Source: Aliarcobacter sp. (lineage in GTDB: Bacteria; Campylobacterota; Campylobacteria; Campylobacterales; Arcobacteraceae). From it: DNA of 64,000 nt. The stretch is from contig JAQTXA010000013.1 of NCBI GenBank assembly GCA_028689025.1, positions 1 through 64,000 of the forward strand. The letters run 5' to 3'. A model generated the notes under the pieces. It ran no database searches, was not told the DNA's origin, and was given only the letters and a program-made list of their open reading frames with translations. How positions within the stretch are numbered: the first letter of the stretch is position 1; each line of letters opens with the position of its first letter. Positions 19,962 through 30,618 of this stretch are shown here, in pieces. The position numbers were made by a program, and so were the translations under genes.

Positions 19962-20709
19962 CCGTTTCTCCTTCTATAAAAAACTCAAATGGATTTTTTG
20001 AAGCTGTTATTATAGCTTTTAATTTATTTTTTTTCAAATATTCTGAAAGAAGTCCCTCTAACAAGGTGCTAAAGTATCTTTCACTCTCATAGTGTCTTAT
20101 GTCAATAAGTGAAATACCTCGAGCTTTTGCTTCCATAGCATCGTGATATTTTATATCACCTGTAAGAAAACAATCTGCTTTTAATTCATCAATTAGTGAC
20201 ATTCCAGAACCTGTAACGATTCCTATTTTTTTAATAAAATCATTACATCTAACAGTTTTAGTAGTTTTTAATCCTAACTTAGAAGATACATATTTTACTA
20301 AGTCATCAAAATTCATATTAACATCACAATAAGATATAAACTCTTTTGAATTTTCTATTTTAAAGCCTAAAATCTCTTCACTAACATATTTGTTTAAATG
20401 AGTTTTATCAATATTTGTATGCATTGATATTAATGAAATATCTTTTTTAATTAATTCTTTTAATAATTTTGTACTATAGGTATCAAAATTTACTTTTTTT
20501 AAACCTGAAAAAATTAAAGGATGGTGAGTAATTATTAATGAATTTTTTTCAACTTTTGATAGTAGTTCTTCATCTAAATCAATACTAATATAAATATTGT
20601 TTATCTCATCTTCAAAAGAACCTACAAGAAGTCCAGCATTATCCCATTTTTCTTGAAGTTCAAATGGTGATATTTCATTTAAAACATCGTAGATTTCTTG
20701 TAGTTTCAA
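19954..20709 (-). CDS. Nif3-like dinuclear metal-centre protein (DUF34)
   Basis: KWDNAGLLVGS, ITHHPLIFSGLK, TGDIKYHDAMEAKARGISLIDIRHYESE. Confidence 0.9.
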   Translation of the reverse strand: MKLQEIYDVLNEISPFELQEKWDNAGLLVGSFEDEINNIYISIDLDEELLSKVEKNSLIITHHPLIFSGLKKVNFDTYSTKLLKELIKKDISLISMHTNIDKTHLNKYVSEEILGFKIENSKEFISYCDVNMNFDDLVKYVSSKLGLKTTKTVRCNDFIKKIGIVTGSGMSLIDELKADCFLTGDIKYHDAMEAKARGISLIDIRHYESERYFSTLLEGLLSEYLKKNKLKAIITASKNPFEFFIEGETVE

Positions 20710-20718
20710 AGTAAACTC

Positions 20719-21657
20719 CTAAACAAATAATTCAGGATGTTTTACTTTTAACTCTTCTAATGCTTTTAAAGAAGCAGGACTTCCAATTCTTGCTAATCTA
20801 GCAGGTTCTTGCTCTTTATAAAGCATAGCGCAGCCTTGAGCTAATTCTCGCACTTTTAAAATGTAATTTTGTCGCTCTGTTACTGAAATTGCTTTTCTAG
20901 CATCTAAAGTATTAAAAGCATGACTTGCAATCATACATTGATCATATGCAGGAAGTGGAAGAGCTGCATTTAAACATGATTTACACTCATTAAATGCATC
21001 ATCAAAATGCTTAAATAACATATCAGTATTTGCTACTTCAAAGTTGTATGTAGAAAATTCAAATTCACTCTCTTTATGAACATCTCCATAAGTTGTTTTA
21101 CCAAATTTATTTTCATTCCATACAATATCATAAACAGAATCAACACCTTGAAGATACATTGCAAGTCTTTCTGTTCCATATGTAATTTCAACAGCAACAG
21201 GATCACAAGGAAGTCCTCCTACTTGTTGAAAATACGTAAATTGAGTAACTTCCATACCATCAAGCCAAACTTCCCATCCCAGTCCCCAAGCTCCAAGAGT
21301 TGGTGATTCCCAATTGTCTTCAACAAATCTAATATCATGTTTTGAAATATCTAAACCTAAAAACTCTAAAGATTGTAAATATAAATCTTGAATATTATCT
21401 GGGCTTGGTTTTATTAACACTTGAAATTGGTAATAAGCACCTAATCTATTTGGATTTTCTCCATATCTTCCATCTGTTGGTCTTCTGCTAGGTGCCACAT
21501 AAGCTGTACTCCAAGGAGTTGAGTCTAAACTTCTTAAAAGCGTAGCTGGATGAAATGTTCCTGCACCTGCAGGGATATCGTAAGGTTGTACAATATTGCA
21601 ACCTTGATTTGCCCAAAATTCTTGTAACTTTAATAGAATTTGTGAAAATGTAACCAT
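20719..21657 (-). CDS. glyQ: Glycyl-tRNA synthetase alpha subunit
   Basis: [44 protein letters not shown]. Confidence 0.98.
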   Translation of the reverse strand: MVTFSQILLKLQEFWANQGCNIVQPYDIPAGAGTFHPATLLRSLDSTPWSTAYVAPSRRPTDGRYGENPNRLGAYYQFQVLIKPSPDNIQDLYLQSLEFLGLDISKHDIRFVEDNWESPTLGAWGLGWEVWLDGMEVTQFTYFQQVGGLPCDPVAVEITYGTERLAMYLQGVDSVYDIVWNENKFGKTTYGDVHKESEFEFSTYNFEVANTDMLFKHFDDAFNECKSCLNAALPLPAYDQCMIASHAFNTLDARKAISVTERQNYILKVRELAQGCAMLYKEQEPARLARIGSPASLKALEELKVKHPELFV

Positions 21658-21891
21658 TTATTTAATTCCTAACTCTTTATTTATTTTATCTTTATCAAAA
21701 CCACAAATCCACACATTACCTATTAAAATAACAGGTGCTCCAGTACATTTGTGCTTTTGACAATCTATTAATGCTTGTTTATTTTTTGATAAATCTACTA
21801 CGTTGTATTTTATCTTTTTAGTTTTTAAGTAAGTACTAGCCTCTTTGCACCATTTACAATTTGGTAGAGTAAATAGTGCAACAGGTTTCAT
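21658..21891 (-). CDS. Glutaredoxin-family protein
   Basis: FTLPNCKWCKEASTYLKTKKIKYNVVDL with CxxC (CKWC). Confidence 0.8.
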   Translation of the reverse strand: MKPVALFTLPNCKWCKEASTYLKTKKIKYNVVDLSKNKQALIDCQKHKCTGAPVILIGNVWICGFDKDKINKELGIK

Positions 21892-22385
21892 TATAAAAGT
21901 ACTTCTATTTCTTTTGAATCAGTTTCAACAGCTTTTGCTTTTACAATTCTGTCTTCTTTTAATTTAATTGATAACTCTTTATCAGTAATTGCTAAAATTT
22001 GCATCGCTAAATAAGCCGCATTAATTGCTCCTGATTTCCCAAGTGCTACAGTTGCAACTGGCATACCTGCAGGCATTTGAACAGTTGAAAGCATTGCATC
22101 CATACCATCCATAGCACCACCTTTCATTGGAACTCCAATAATAGGTTTAGTTGTAGTTGCAGCTAATGCACCAGCTAAATGAGCTGCCATTCCTGCAGCT
22201 GCTATGAATACTACTGCACCTTTTTCTTCTGCTTCTTTTACATAATCTTTTGTTCTTTCAGGCGATCTGTGCGCTGAAGATATAATCATTTCATACTTAA
22301 CATTAAATTTTTCAAATGTATCAGCACAATTTTTCATAATTTCGTAATCTGATTTGCTACCCATAATAATTGATATAAAATTCAT
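21891..22385 (-). CDS. purE: N5-carboxyaminoimidazole ribonucleotide mutase
   Basis: IIMGSKSDYEIMKNCADTFEKFNVKYEMIISSAHRSPERT. Confidence 0.97.
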   Translation of the reverse strand: MNFISIIMGSKSDYEIMKNCADTFEKFNVKYEMIISSAHRSPERTKDYVKEAEEKGAVVFIAAAGMAAHLAGALAATTTKPIIGVPMKGGAMDGMDAMLSTVQMPAGMPVATVALGKSGAINAAYLAMQILAITDKELSIKLKEDRIVKAKAVETDSKEIEVLL

Positions 22386-22422
22386 TCTAATCCTTTTTTT
22401 ATTTTAAAAGTACAGGATTATA

Positions 22423-23685
22423 TCAAAAACTATCTAATAGTTTTATAATCCTATTTACTTTCAATTTATTCCAAGATTCAAACTTATTTACAGTTAGATT
22501 GTCATTTTCATAAACAAATTTTGACAAATTTTTTGATTTATCTTCTATGAAAAGTGGTTTTATATATTTAAAATATTTAATTTTTTCTAAATAATTATTA
22601 CTCGTAAAAAGTACAACAGTTGGTATCATAAAAGCATCACTAATATGATAAGTTGAAGTATCAGCAGTTAAAATTTTATCCATAGTTGAAATAATATAAA
22701 TAAAATCATTTACATTTTTAGACTCTTTACTTAAATCAATAAATCTATCATCTTTGATTTTTACATCGATTAAAAGTGTAGAAACTATCATGTAATCTTC
22801 AGCCTTTAATAAAAGCTCTTTTAGTAAATCAATTGCAATTGATTGAGGAATAGATTTATTTATATTTGCAGAATAAGGATGAAATAGAAGTAATTTTCCC
22901 TTTGATTTTGCTTCCACAATCTTAGCTTTTAAAGAATCTTGAACTTTATAATTTGAGATATTTATTTGATTATATTTTTGATTTTCACTTATCTTTTTAT
23001 AATCTATTCCAAATCTAAAAAGCCAAGCATCTACATAATTTAAAGAATTTAATTCAAGAAAATCAGTGGTTAAACTATTATCAATAAAATATTCATATTC
23101 ACATAATTTTTTTGATGTCAAACTCAAAGGTAAAATATTATTTATATACTCTTGAGTTTGATATATTTGTTTTTCTCTGGTATAAAAACTATTATTTGAA
23201 GCATTTAAATAAATATCAAATTTAACATTTTTATAAATCTCTTTTAATTTCTTATGTAAAATTCTAAGAGCCGTACATGAAGATATTGTTTCACTTATAC
23301 TTCTGCCAACTCCTCCAATAATAGCTATTGATATTTCATCTTTTTGAATACTTTTTAATTGTTTAAATAAATCTACTTTTTTTATATCTTGAAAACTATT
23401 TTCTTTATAATTTTCCCTATAAGTATACTCATCAACATTTATTATTCCTAATTCAATTGGAAAATTCTCTAAAGCTCTTATTCTAGTTTCATTTAATACT
23501 TTTGCAAAATATTTATCTTTATCAACATTTGCAAATACTTTTTTCAAGTCATTAAAATCATCATAAGTAGTAATATAGATTGTTTCATTATCCATATTTG
23601 ATGGGCCTTTAAACTTAAAGTAATTAACTAAAGTCCCATCAGTAGTTTTAATATTTATATTTTGAGTAACTCTAAAAAATATCAT
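22423..23685 (-). CDS. GT9/heptosyltransferase-like protein, function uncertain
   Basis: Rossmann-like segments; C-terminal IISTMDKILTADTSTYHISDAFMIPTVVLFTSNN resembles GT9 DTG.MH.A.....P.V.LF. Confidence 0.5.
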   Translation of the reverse strand: MIFFRVTQNINIKTTDGTLVNYFKFKGPSNMDNETIYITTYDDFNDLKKVFANVDKDKYFAKVLNETRIRALENFPIELGIINVDEYTYRENYKENSFQDIKKVDLFKQLKSIQKDEISIAIIGGVGRSISETISSCTALRILHKKLKEIYKNVKFDIYLNASNNSFYTREKQIYQTQEYINNILPLSLTSKKLCEYEYFIDNSLTTDFLELNSLNYVDAWLFRFGIDYKKISENQKYNQINISNYKVQDSLKAKIVEAKSKGKLLLFHPYSANINKSIPQSIAIDLLKELLLKAEDYMIVSTLLIDVKIKDDRFIDLSKESKNVNDFIYIISTMDKILTADTSTYHISDAFMIPTVVLFTSNNYLEKIKYFKYIKPLFIEDKSKNLSKFVYENDNLTVNKFESWNKLKVNRIIKLLDSF

Positions 23686-23699
23686 TAAAAATCTAAAAC

Positions 23700-24986
23700 T
23701 TATTCAATGATTTCATCAACATTTTCAATTCTAAACATTGTTAAATATGGAAGTTTTCCTGGAAGTTTAATTTTATTAACATTTCCACTATGAACAGATT
23801 CTAACTCTTTATTTGTTTCTGTTAATATTTTTTTGAAATTAATATAATAAATATCATCTTTTTTGAAGATTTTTCCAATTTCATTTTCACACTCAACTAA
23901 TTCATCACCCATTGGAGTAAAAATTTCAATATCTTCATTTGGATAAACTTTATATTTACATAAGAAGTGTTCTTCATCTTCAGTTACTAGTCCAGTTACT
24001 TCGTATGAACCTTTACTTAATGCATAGTCATGGTTTTGTGAATCTGTTTTTTCAAATGGTCTATGAATTAAATAAGCATCTGTAAAACCTCTATTTTTTG
24101 TTGTATAAAGTTCTCTTTGATATTTGTCAGCTTCAAATTTACCATCATAATAGTCATCAATTGCATTTCTATAAGCTTTTGCAGTAACTGCTGCATAATA
24201 TGGTGATTTTGTTCTTCCTTCAATTTTAAGTGAATCAACAGCACCTGAATCAAGTATCTCTTTTATATGTGAAGCTAAATTCATATCTTTTGAATTAAAG
24301 ATATAAGTTCCAACACCTGGTTCTTCTTCTAATCTAAATAGAGTACTATGGTCTTCATTTGCTGCATATAATGTATATTCAAATCTACAGTCATTTGCAC
24401 AACTTCCTCTATTTGGAACTCTTCCCATTTGAACTGCACTTACTAAACAACGTCCTGAATAGGCAAAACACATAGAACCATGTACAAAAATTTCTATTTC
24501 CATATCAGGTAAATGTTTTTTAATTTCAACAACATCTTTTAATGAAATTTCTCTAGCAACTACAATTCTTTTAACTCCCATATCCCAAAATACTTGTGCA
24601 TCAAGATAATTTAAAACATTTGCTTGTGTTGAAAGATGAATATCAATTTGTGGTGCAATTTCACGGCAAAGTTTTACAACCCCAGGAGCTGCAACGATAA
24701 AACCATCAGGTTCAAGAGAAGCCATTGTTTCAATATGTTTTTTTAATAACTCGATTTGAGAATTAAAAGGAAATCCATTTATTGTGGCATAAACTTTTTT
24801 ACCACGAGCATGGGCATAGTCAATTCCTTCTTTAAATGTCTCAAATGTAAACTCTTTTCCAGCTCTAATTCTTAAGCTAAAGTGACTAACACCTGCATAT
24901 ACAGCATCAGCGCCATATTTAATTGCTATTTTTAATTTTTCTAAATTTCCTGCAGGTGATAATAACTCTACTTTTTCATTATTCAT
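23700..24986 (-). CDS. U32-family peptidase / tRNA hydroxylation protein (TrhP-like)
   Basis: ELLSPAGNLEKLKIAIKYGADAVYAG; HGSMCFAYSGRCLVSAVQMGRVPNRGSCANDCRFEYTL. Confidence 0.9.
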   Translation of the reverse strand: MNNEKVELLSPAGNLEKLKIAIKYGADAVYAGVSHFSLRIRAGKEFTFETFKEGIDYAHARGKKVYATINGFPFNSQIELLKKHIETMASLEPDGFIVAAPGVVKLCREIAPQIDIHLSTQANVLNYLDAQVFWDMGVKRIVVAREISLKDVVEIKKHLPDMEIEIFVHGSMCFAYSGRCLVSAVQMGRVPNRGSCANDCRFEYTLYAANEDHSTLFRLEEEPGVGTYIFNSKDMNLASHIKEILDSGAVDSLKIEGRTKSPYYAAVTAKAYRNAIDDYYDGKFEADKYQRELYTTKNRGFTDAYLIHRPFEKTDSQNHDYALSKGSYEVTGLVTEDEEHFLCKYKVYPNEDIEIFTPMGDELVECENEIGKIFKKDDIYYINFKKILTETNKELESVHSGNVNKIKLPGKLPYLTMFRIENVDEIIE

Positions 24987-25099
24987 ATAATTCCTTTAAA
25001 TATTTCATTGTTATGTTTTATTTTTGATTAGCATTATATCTATTTTTTAATAAATATAAAAGAGGATAGTTTTACTCTTGTTTTAGTAGTTTTATTTTA

Positions 25100-25119
25100 G
25101 GAAAGCTTAAAAGCTTTCC
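25100..25119. terminator. 20 bp palindrome across the 3' end of the chemoreceptor gene
   Basis: GGAAAGCTT-AA-AAGCTTTCC, perfect 9 bp arms covering the stop codon. Confidence 0.5.
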
Positions 25120-28019
25120 CATTCATCATCATCTTTTGATGAAGATGCAATTGCAGTTGGTTTTTTATTATTCGAGGGACTACTATACTTAGGAGTCTCA
25201 TGAACAAAACTTTTTGGAGCTGACGGTATATGTGATTGTGAAATAACTTTTTTTTGTTCACTTGGTGCAGAAACTACTTTTTTAACAACATTATCTTTTT
25301 TTAATTGATCTAAATGTTTAAATACATTAATAGTTGACTCATCTAATTTTTGAGATAAATTATTTAATAAACTAATATCTGATTGCTCTTTACAATCTTC
25401 ATTTATGTACTCTTGAACACTACTATGAACAACATCATGATTTAATTTTAACTGTTTCCAATTTTCAGTTCTAGTAAATTCTTTTCCTGAATTTTCTTGT
25501 TCTAGTAACCATTTACCTAAATCACAATCTGTTGATTTTGTTACACTCCATGCAACTTTTGTTTTACCAACTTTATCAAAATTATTTAATTTAAATCTTA
25601 TATGGTCATTTTTCAATTTAGAAATTTTAAATACTAAATCTATATCTTCAATTTCATCTTTTGTTACTTCTTTAAATTTAGCTCTATCTGCAATTTTCAA
25701 TAAGTTTTCAGATAATTTTGTAACTTCACTTGCTAAATCACTTATTACTGTTGCTGAATTTGCATTAACCTGAGTAGCTTGATCTAAAGTATTAATAGTG
25801 TCATTAATTTGAATAATACCTTTTTCCTCTTCCCTACTTCCTTGTGAAACATCTTCAATTAAAGTAATTGTTTGATTAATTTTAGAGTTTAAAGTTGTAT
25901 ATCCACCAATCATTTCATTAGCAATTGATTTTCCTTCATTTGCTTTTGAAGTTGCAATTTGTACAATATTTTTAATCTCTTTAGCAGCTTCTGCTGAACG
26001 AGATGCTAAGTTTCGCACTTCTGCAGCAACAACAGCGAATCCTTTTCCAGCTTCTCCTGCAGTTGCTGCTTCAACTGCAGCATTAAGTGAAAGAATATTT
26101 GTTTGGAATGCAATTTGGTCAATTACTGTAATTGCATCATTTATTGATTTAACTTGTTTATCAATTTCATCCATTGCACTTGTTGTTTTAGATGCCAATA
26201 ATTCACCCTCTTTAGAAGATACTTGAAGTTCTAATGCTAATGATGACATTTGATGAACTTTTTGAACACTTGATTTTACTATTGATGTTATCTCTTCAAC
26301 TGCAGCTGCTGTTTCTTCTAGCGAGGCTGCTTGTTCATTTGCTGATGCAGATAATTTATTGGCAGCTGTTGATAAAACATTAGTATCATCATTTAATTTT
26401 CTACCACTTACAACAATCATTGATAAGAATTCAGAAACTGTTACACCAATTAATTGGCTACTTGCGGCTAATGATGAAATAACACCATTAACTTTTGAAG
26501 TATTTAATTTAGAATCATCAACATTAAAGTTTGAATTACCATATTCAATTAAAACATTGTTTAACGCAACTAAATTTTCATTTGTTTTATCAATCATAGA
26601 ATTAATAGAATCTCTTAATTTTATAATTTGTGGATTTGAACAAGTTCTTTCAATTTTATAAACATAGAATCCGTTAATTACTTTTTCAATAACTTCATCA
26701 ACATTTGCAATTACTTTTGAATCCTCTTCGTAACCATCTTTTAATTTACCAATATATGCATTGAAACTATCAACTAACTTTCCAATTTCATCATTTGAAT
26801 TTTTTTCAATTTTATCCGCATGATTTGTATCTTTACTAATATCATTGATCGCATTATTCAAATTTTCTAATGGTTTTATAATTGCTTGCTTTATGAAATA
26901 ATTATAAACTAAATAAACAATTATAATTGAAATTAATGAAAAAATTAAAATATTAAAAATTATTTTATTTATCTCTTCATTAGTATTTTGTTGCATTAAA
27001 GAAACTTCATTTTCTATATCATCAACATAAGCTCCCGTTCCAATTATCCAATCCCAAGGTTCGAATTTTTGAACATAAGAGAATTTTTCTCTTGGATCAC
27101 CAGCTTTTCCTGGTTTATCCCACCAATATTTAACTAGACCACCATCTTTATTTTTCTTAACAACTTCAGTCATTTCTACGAAGTGTTTTTTACCTTTTGC
27201 ATCTTTATTTTCAGATAAATCTTTTCCATTTAATTCTGGTTTAATTGGATGCATAACCATTTTTGGAGTTGAATCATTTATCCAAAAATAATCGTTATTT
27301 GCATATCTCATTTCACTAATTGTTTTTAACGCTTCTTCTTGCATTTTAGAAGTAACATTCTCAACATATTCACCAGTTCCAATAACCCAATTATATGGTT
27401 TAAATAGTTTTACAAATGATACTTTTAATTGAGGAGCTTCAAATCCTGGTTTTGGCCAAACATAATCAACAAAACCTTCTCCACTGTTTTTTGCAACTGT
27501 AGAAAATTCTTTAAATATTTGTTTTCCAGCTTTATCTTTAAAAGCAACTAAATCTTTTCCATTTAATTCAGGTTTAATTGGATGAGTTACAATTACTGAA
27601 TTAGTATCATTAATCCAAAAATACCCATTAGTTCCATATCTTGTAGCATCTACAATAGACTTTAATCTTTGCTTTAAAGCCTCTTCAGAAAGAGTACCTT
27701 TTGATTTCTCATATTCTGATTCTAAAATTGAGAATAAAAAATTAGTTTGTGTTTTTAATTGTTCTTGAACTTCAACTTTTATCTTATCAACGGCAGTTCT
27801 ACCATAATAAGCTTCAACTGTTTTAATAGCCAATGAAACATAGTTTTTTAGCTCAAGTTCTTTTTTTACATAAGCCTCATTCTTAAATTTCTCAATATTT
27901 TTATCTGAAAAACTTTTTATTGAATATATAGAATCAACAGCAATTGCAACTGAAACCACGATAATAGTAATTAAAGATAAAAATAAGATCTTACCTTTAA
28001 TAGATATGTTATTAAACAT
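25107..28019 (-). CDS. Methyl-accepting chemotaxis protein: tandem sCache_2, HAMP, MA domain, CZB zinc-binding domain, C-terminal EWESF pentapeptide
   Basis: Two GYFWIND...[12 protein letters not shown] Cache repeats; [53 protein letters not shown]-like HIRFKLNNF...DCDLGKWL...H..VH; protein ends DDDEWESF. Confidence 0.93.
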   Translation of the reverse strand: MFNNISIKGKILFLSLITIIVVSVAIAVDSIYSIKSFSDKNIEKFKNEAYVKKELELKNYVSLAIKTVEAYYGRTAVDKIKVEVQEQLKTQTNFLFSILESEYEKSKGTLSEEALKQRLKSIVDATRYGTNGYFWINDTNSVIVTHPIKPELNGKDLVAFKDKAGKQIFKEFSTVAKNSGEGFVDYVWPKPGFEAPQLKVSFVKLFKPYNWVIGTGEYVENVTSKMQEEALKTISEMRYANNDYFWINDSTPKMVMHPIKPELNGKDLSENKDAKGKKHFVEMTEVVKKNKDGGLVKYWWDKPGKAGDPREKFSYVQKFEPWDWIIGTGAYVDDIENEVSLMQQNTNEEINKIIFNILIFSLISIIIVYLVYNYFIKQAIIKPLENLNNAINDISKDTNHADKIEKNSNDEIGKLVDSFNAYIGKLKDGYEEDSKVIANVDEVIEKVINGFYVYKIERTCSNPQIIKLRDSINSMIDKTNENLVALNNVLIEYGNSNFNVDDSKLNTSKVNGVISSLAASSQLIGVTVSEFLSMIVVSGRKLNDDTNVLSTAANKLSASANEQAASLEETAAAVEEITSIVKSSVQKVHQMSSLALELQVSSKEGELLASKTTSAMDEIDKQVKSINDAITVIDQIAFQTNILSLNAAVEAATAGEAGKGFAVVAAEVRNLASRSAEAAKEIKNIVQIATSKANEGKSIANEMIGGYTTLNSKINQTITLIEDVSQGSREEEKGIIQINDTINTLDQATQVNANSATVISDLASEVTKLSENLLKIADRAKFKEVTKDEIEDIDLVFKISKLKNDHIRFKLNNFDKVGKTKVAWSVTKSTDCDLGKWLLEQENSGKEFTRTENWKQLKLNHDVVHSSVQEYINEDCKEQSDISLLNNLSQKLDESTINVFKHLDQLKKDNVVKKVVSAPSEQKKVISQSHIPSAPKSFVHETPKYSSPSNNKKPTAIASSSKDDDEWESF

Positions 28020-28088
28020 ATATTTCTCCCTTAGGCTTTATAAATTATTATATAATATCCATTGTATGGTTAAATTGTCAAGTTTAAC

Positions 28089-29618
28089 TTATTTTAAAAG
28101 ATTTTTTGCGAATTCTAAGGCCTCAGAAGTAACTTTTTCTCCACTTATCATTCTTGCTATCTCATTAACTTTTTCAATATTATTTAGCTCTTTTACAAAT
28201 GATATTCCATTTATTTTGTCCACTAAATAGTGTTGATTTGCACTTGATGTTAATTGTGGTTGATGAGAAATAGCAAATATTTGATATGAATTACTTAGTT
28301 TTTTTAAAACTTTTGAAATTGCATCACTCTCTTTTCCACTTAAATTTGCATCGATTTCATCTAAAAAAAGTATCCCATTATCAACAATATCAAACTCACT
28401 CATTGATGTAAGTAAAGCTAATCTTAGTCTATTATATTCACCTGAACTAATAGTATCAAGGGAAACTCCATTTAATTCAAATACAACTTCATCAACGCCA
28501 CTTGAATCCAATACTTTTTCATTTATGATAATTTTTGCATTATTTAAATATAAAAATTTCAGATATTCATTTATTTTTTCTTCTAAAATTTTTGCACTAT
28601 CTTTTCTGTATAGAGAGATTTTTTTTGCTAATTCTTCTAATTTTGTATTTAAATTTTCATAACTTTTTTCTAATTTTTCTTTTTGAAAAAATATATTTTT
28701 ATAAGATTCTAGCTCTAATTTTTTTTGCTCTTTATATTTTAAACACTCTTCAATTGAACCAAATCTTTTTTGTAAAGCTGATAATTTTTCAATTCTATCA
28801 AGTACATTTTCAATGTTTACATCATCTAATTCATGTAGAGAATCATTAAATTTTTCAAAAACATTATTTAACTCATTCATTGTTTCATCAAAAAAACTAG
28901 AATCAACTTCCATTAGCTCTAACGCTTGAGTAACATTATGATTAAACTCCATAATAGGAGAAGCTTTTTTGATTGCAACTTCAATTTTCTCTTTTTTTGC
29001 TAATCTTTTTTTTATTAAATTTAACTCTTCATATTCATCAATAGTTGGATTTATTTGTTCAATTTTATCAATTTCAAATCGTGCAAACTCTTTTAAATCT
29101 TCTAACTTACTCTCATCATCTAATATCTTTTGTAACTCTTTTTTTATATGAATTAACTCTTTGTATAAATTATCAAAATTCTCTTTTATAGTAGAAAAAT
29201 CTTTCTTTTTTTGAATAGTTAATCTATCTAGAAAATCTAAAAGTTTTAAACTATCAAACTCTGAAGTGTCTTTTAAATTCAAATGTTTTATTAATTTAGT
29301 TGAAAAATCATTAAGATTTTTTTTAGATACTGATTGATTATTCAAAAAATATCGTACTTTATCTTTTTTGATACTTTTAATTATAATATCATCATCACAA
29401 GATAAATCATATGTTTCATCACTGATTTTTGAATTATTTAATAACACTTCACCTAAATTTGCTTTTACATCAGCCAAAGCAAATAGTGATAAAATTGCTT
29501 GCATCAAAATTGATTTTCCAGCTCCACTTGGACCTGTAAAAATATTTAAACCATTTTTAAACTCTAAATCTACCTCTTCAAAAGATAAACAATCTTTTAA
29601 ATATACTCTTGTAATCAA
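28089..29618 (-). CDS. recN: DNA repair protein RecN
   Basis: FTGPSGAGKSILMQAI Walker A; GEYNRLRLALL; ILFLDEIDANLSGKES Walker B. Confidence 0.9.
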   Translation of the reverse strand: MITRVYLKDCLSFEEVDLEFKNGLNIFTGPSGAGKSILMQAILSLFALADVKANLGEVLLNNSKISDETYDLSCDDDIIIKSIKKDKVRYFLNNQSVSKKNLNDFSTKLIKHLNLKDTSEFDSLKLLDFLDRLTIQKKKDFSTIKENFDNLYKELIHIKKELQKILDDESKLEDLKEFARFEIDKIEQINPTIDEYEELNLIKKRLAKKEKIEVAIKKASPIMEFNHNVTQALELMEVDSSFFDETMNELNNVFEKFNDSLHELDDVNIENVLDRIEKLSALQKRFGSIEECLKYKEQKKLELESYKNIFFQKEKLEKSYENLNTKLEELAKKISLYRKDSAKILEEKINEYLKFLYLNNAKIIINEKVLDSSGVDEVVFELNGVSLDTISSGEYNRLRLALLTSMSEFDIVDNGILFLDEIDANLSGKESDAISKVLKKLSNSYQIFAISHQPQLTSSANQHYLVDKINGISFVKELNNIEKVNEIARMISGEKVTSEALEFAKNLLK

Positions 29619-29619
29619 A

Positions 29620-30486
29620 TTAATTTCCCCATCTTAATTTTTCATTTAATACTTCAAAATAATCTCTTTGAATTCTATGTATCATTTTTGCTTTTTTACT
29701 TGCAATTTTTATTTTTATTGACTGATTTTGCTCAACTTCATAAATATCTTGACCATCTACAATTACAACTGCTCCTTGATTATCAATAATCTTAAATTCT
29801 ATTTCAAAATCTACTGGCATAACAAGTGGTCTTTGTGTAAGTGAATGAGGTGCAACAGGAGTTACTATAAAAGCTTCAGTTAATGGATAAACAAGTGGTC
29901 CACCAGCTGAGAGATTATAAGCTGTGGAACCTGTGGGAGTTGAAACGATTACCCCATCTCCATAATATGTATTAAATTTTTTACCATCAATTTTACCAGC
30001 AATTCTTATCATTGATGAAATTGATTTTCTTGAAATTACAATATCATTAAAAGCAACAAATTTATTTAAATTTACACTACCTTCAACCATCATTCTATTA
30101 TCGATTTTATAAATACCTTTTTTTAAATCTGCAATAAAATCAGGTAATTGCTCCATACTAATATCTGTTAGAAAACCTAAAGTTCCTAAATTTATTCCTA
30201 ATACTGCTTTATCAAATTTAAAAGATTTTCTTACAACAGATAGTAGTGTTCCATCTCCACCAACTGAAATTAAAAAATCAACCTTATGACATAACTCTTC
30301 TAGTGAATATCCCTTTAAAGATATCATATTTGCTGAATTATCTTCTAAATATATATTAATATTAACTTCTTCAAAAAGTCTTTTGATTTTCAAATAAGTC
30401 TCTTTTAATTCTGGGCTTGATGGCTTTAGAATTATTCCAGCACTTTTAATATTATCAAGTAATTCACTATCTTTTTCTATTCTCAA
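29620..30486 (-). CDS. nadK: NAD kinase
   Basis: LISVGGDGTLLSV; LGINLGTLGFLTD; TPTGSTAYNLSAGGPLVYP. Confidence 0.96.
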   Translation of the reverse strand: MRIEKDSELLDNIKSAGIILKPSSPELKETYLKIKRLFEEVNINIYLEDNSANMISLKGYSLEELCHKVDFLISVGGDGTLLSVVRKSFKFDKAVLGINLGTLGFLTDISMEQLPDFIADLKKGIYKIDNRMMVEGSVNLNKFVAFNDIVISRKSISSMIRIAGKIDGKKFNTYYGDGVIVSTPTGSTAYNLSAGGPLVYPLTEAFIVTPVAPHSLTQRPLVMPVDFEIEFKIIDNQGAVVIVDGQDIYEVEQNQSIKIKIASKKAKMIHRIQRDYFEVLNEKLRWGN

Positions 30487-30565
30487 AGTTATTCCATTTT
30501 ATATTTTTAGATTTATGTAAATCATTTTATCTGATTATTTATAATAACTTAAATAAATTCAAAGC

Positions 30566-30601
30566 AAAAAAAAAGGGATATGCAAAAGCACATCCCTTTT
30601 T
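30566..30601 (-). terminator. Rho-independent terminator of the rpsL-rpsG-fusA operon
   Basis: Minus-strand reading AAAAAGGGATGTGC-TTTT-GCATATCCCTTTTTTTTT: stem with one G.U and a T9 tail, just after the fusA stop. Confidence 0.9.
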
Positions 30602-30618
30602 AACAAAACAGCTAATAA

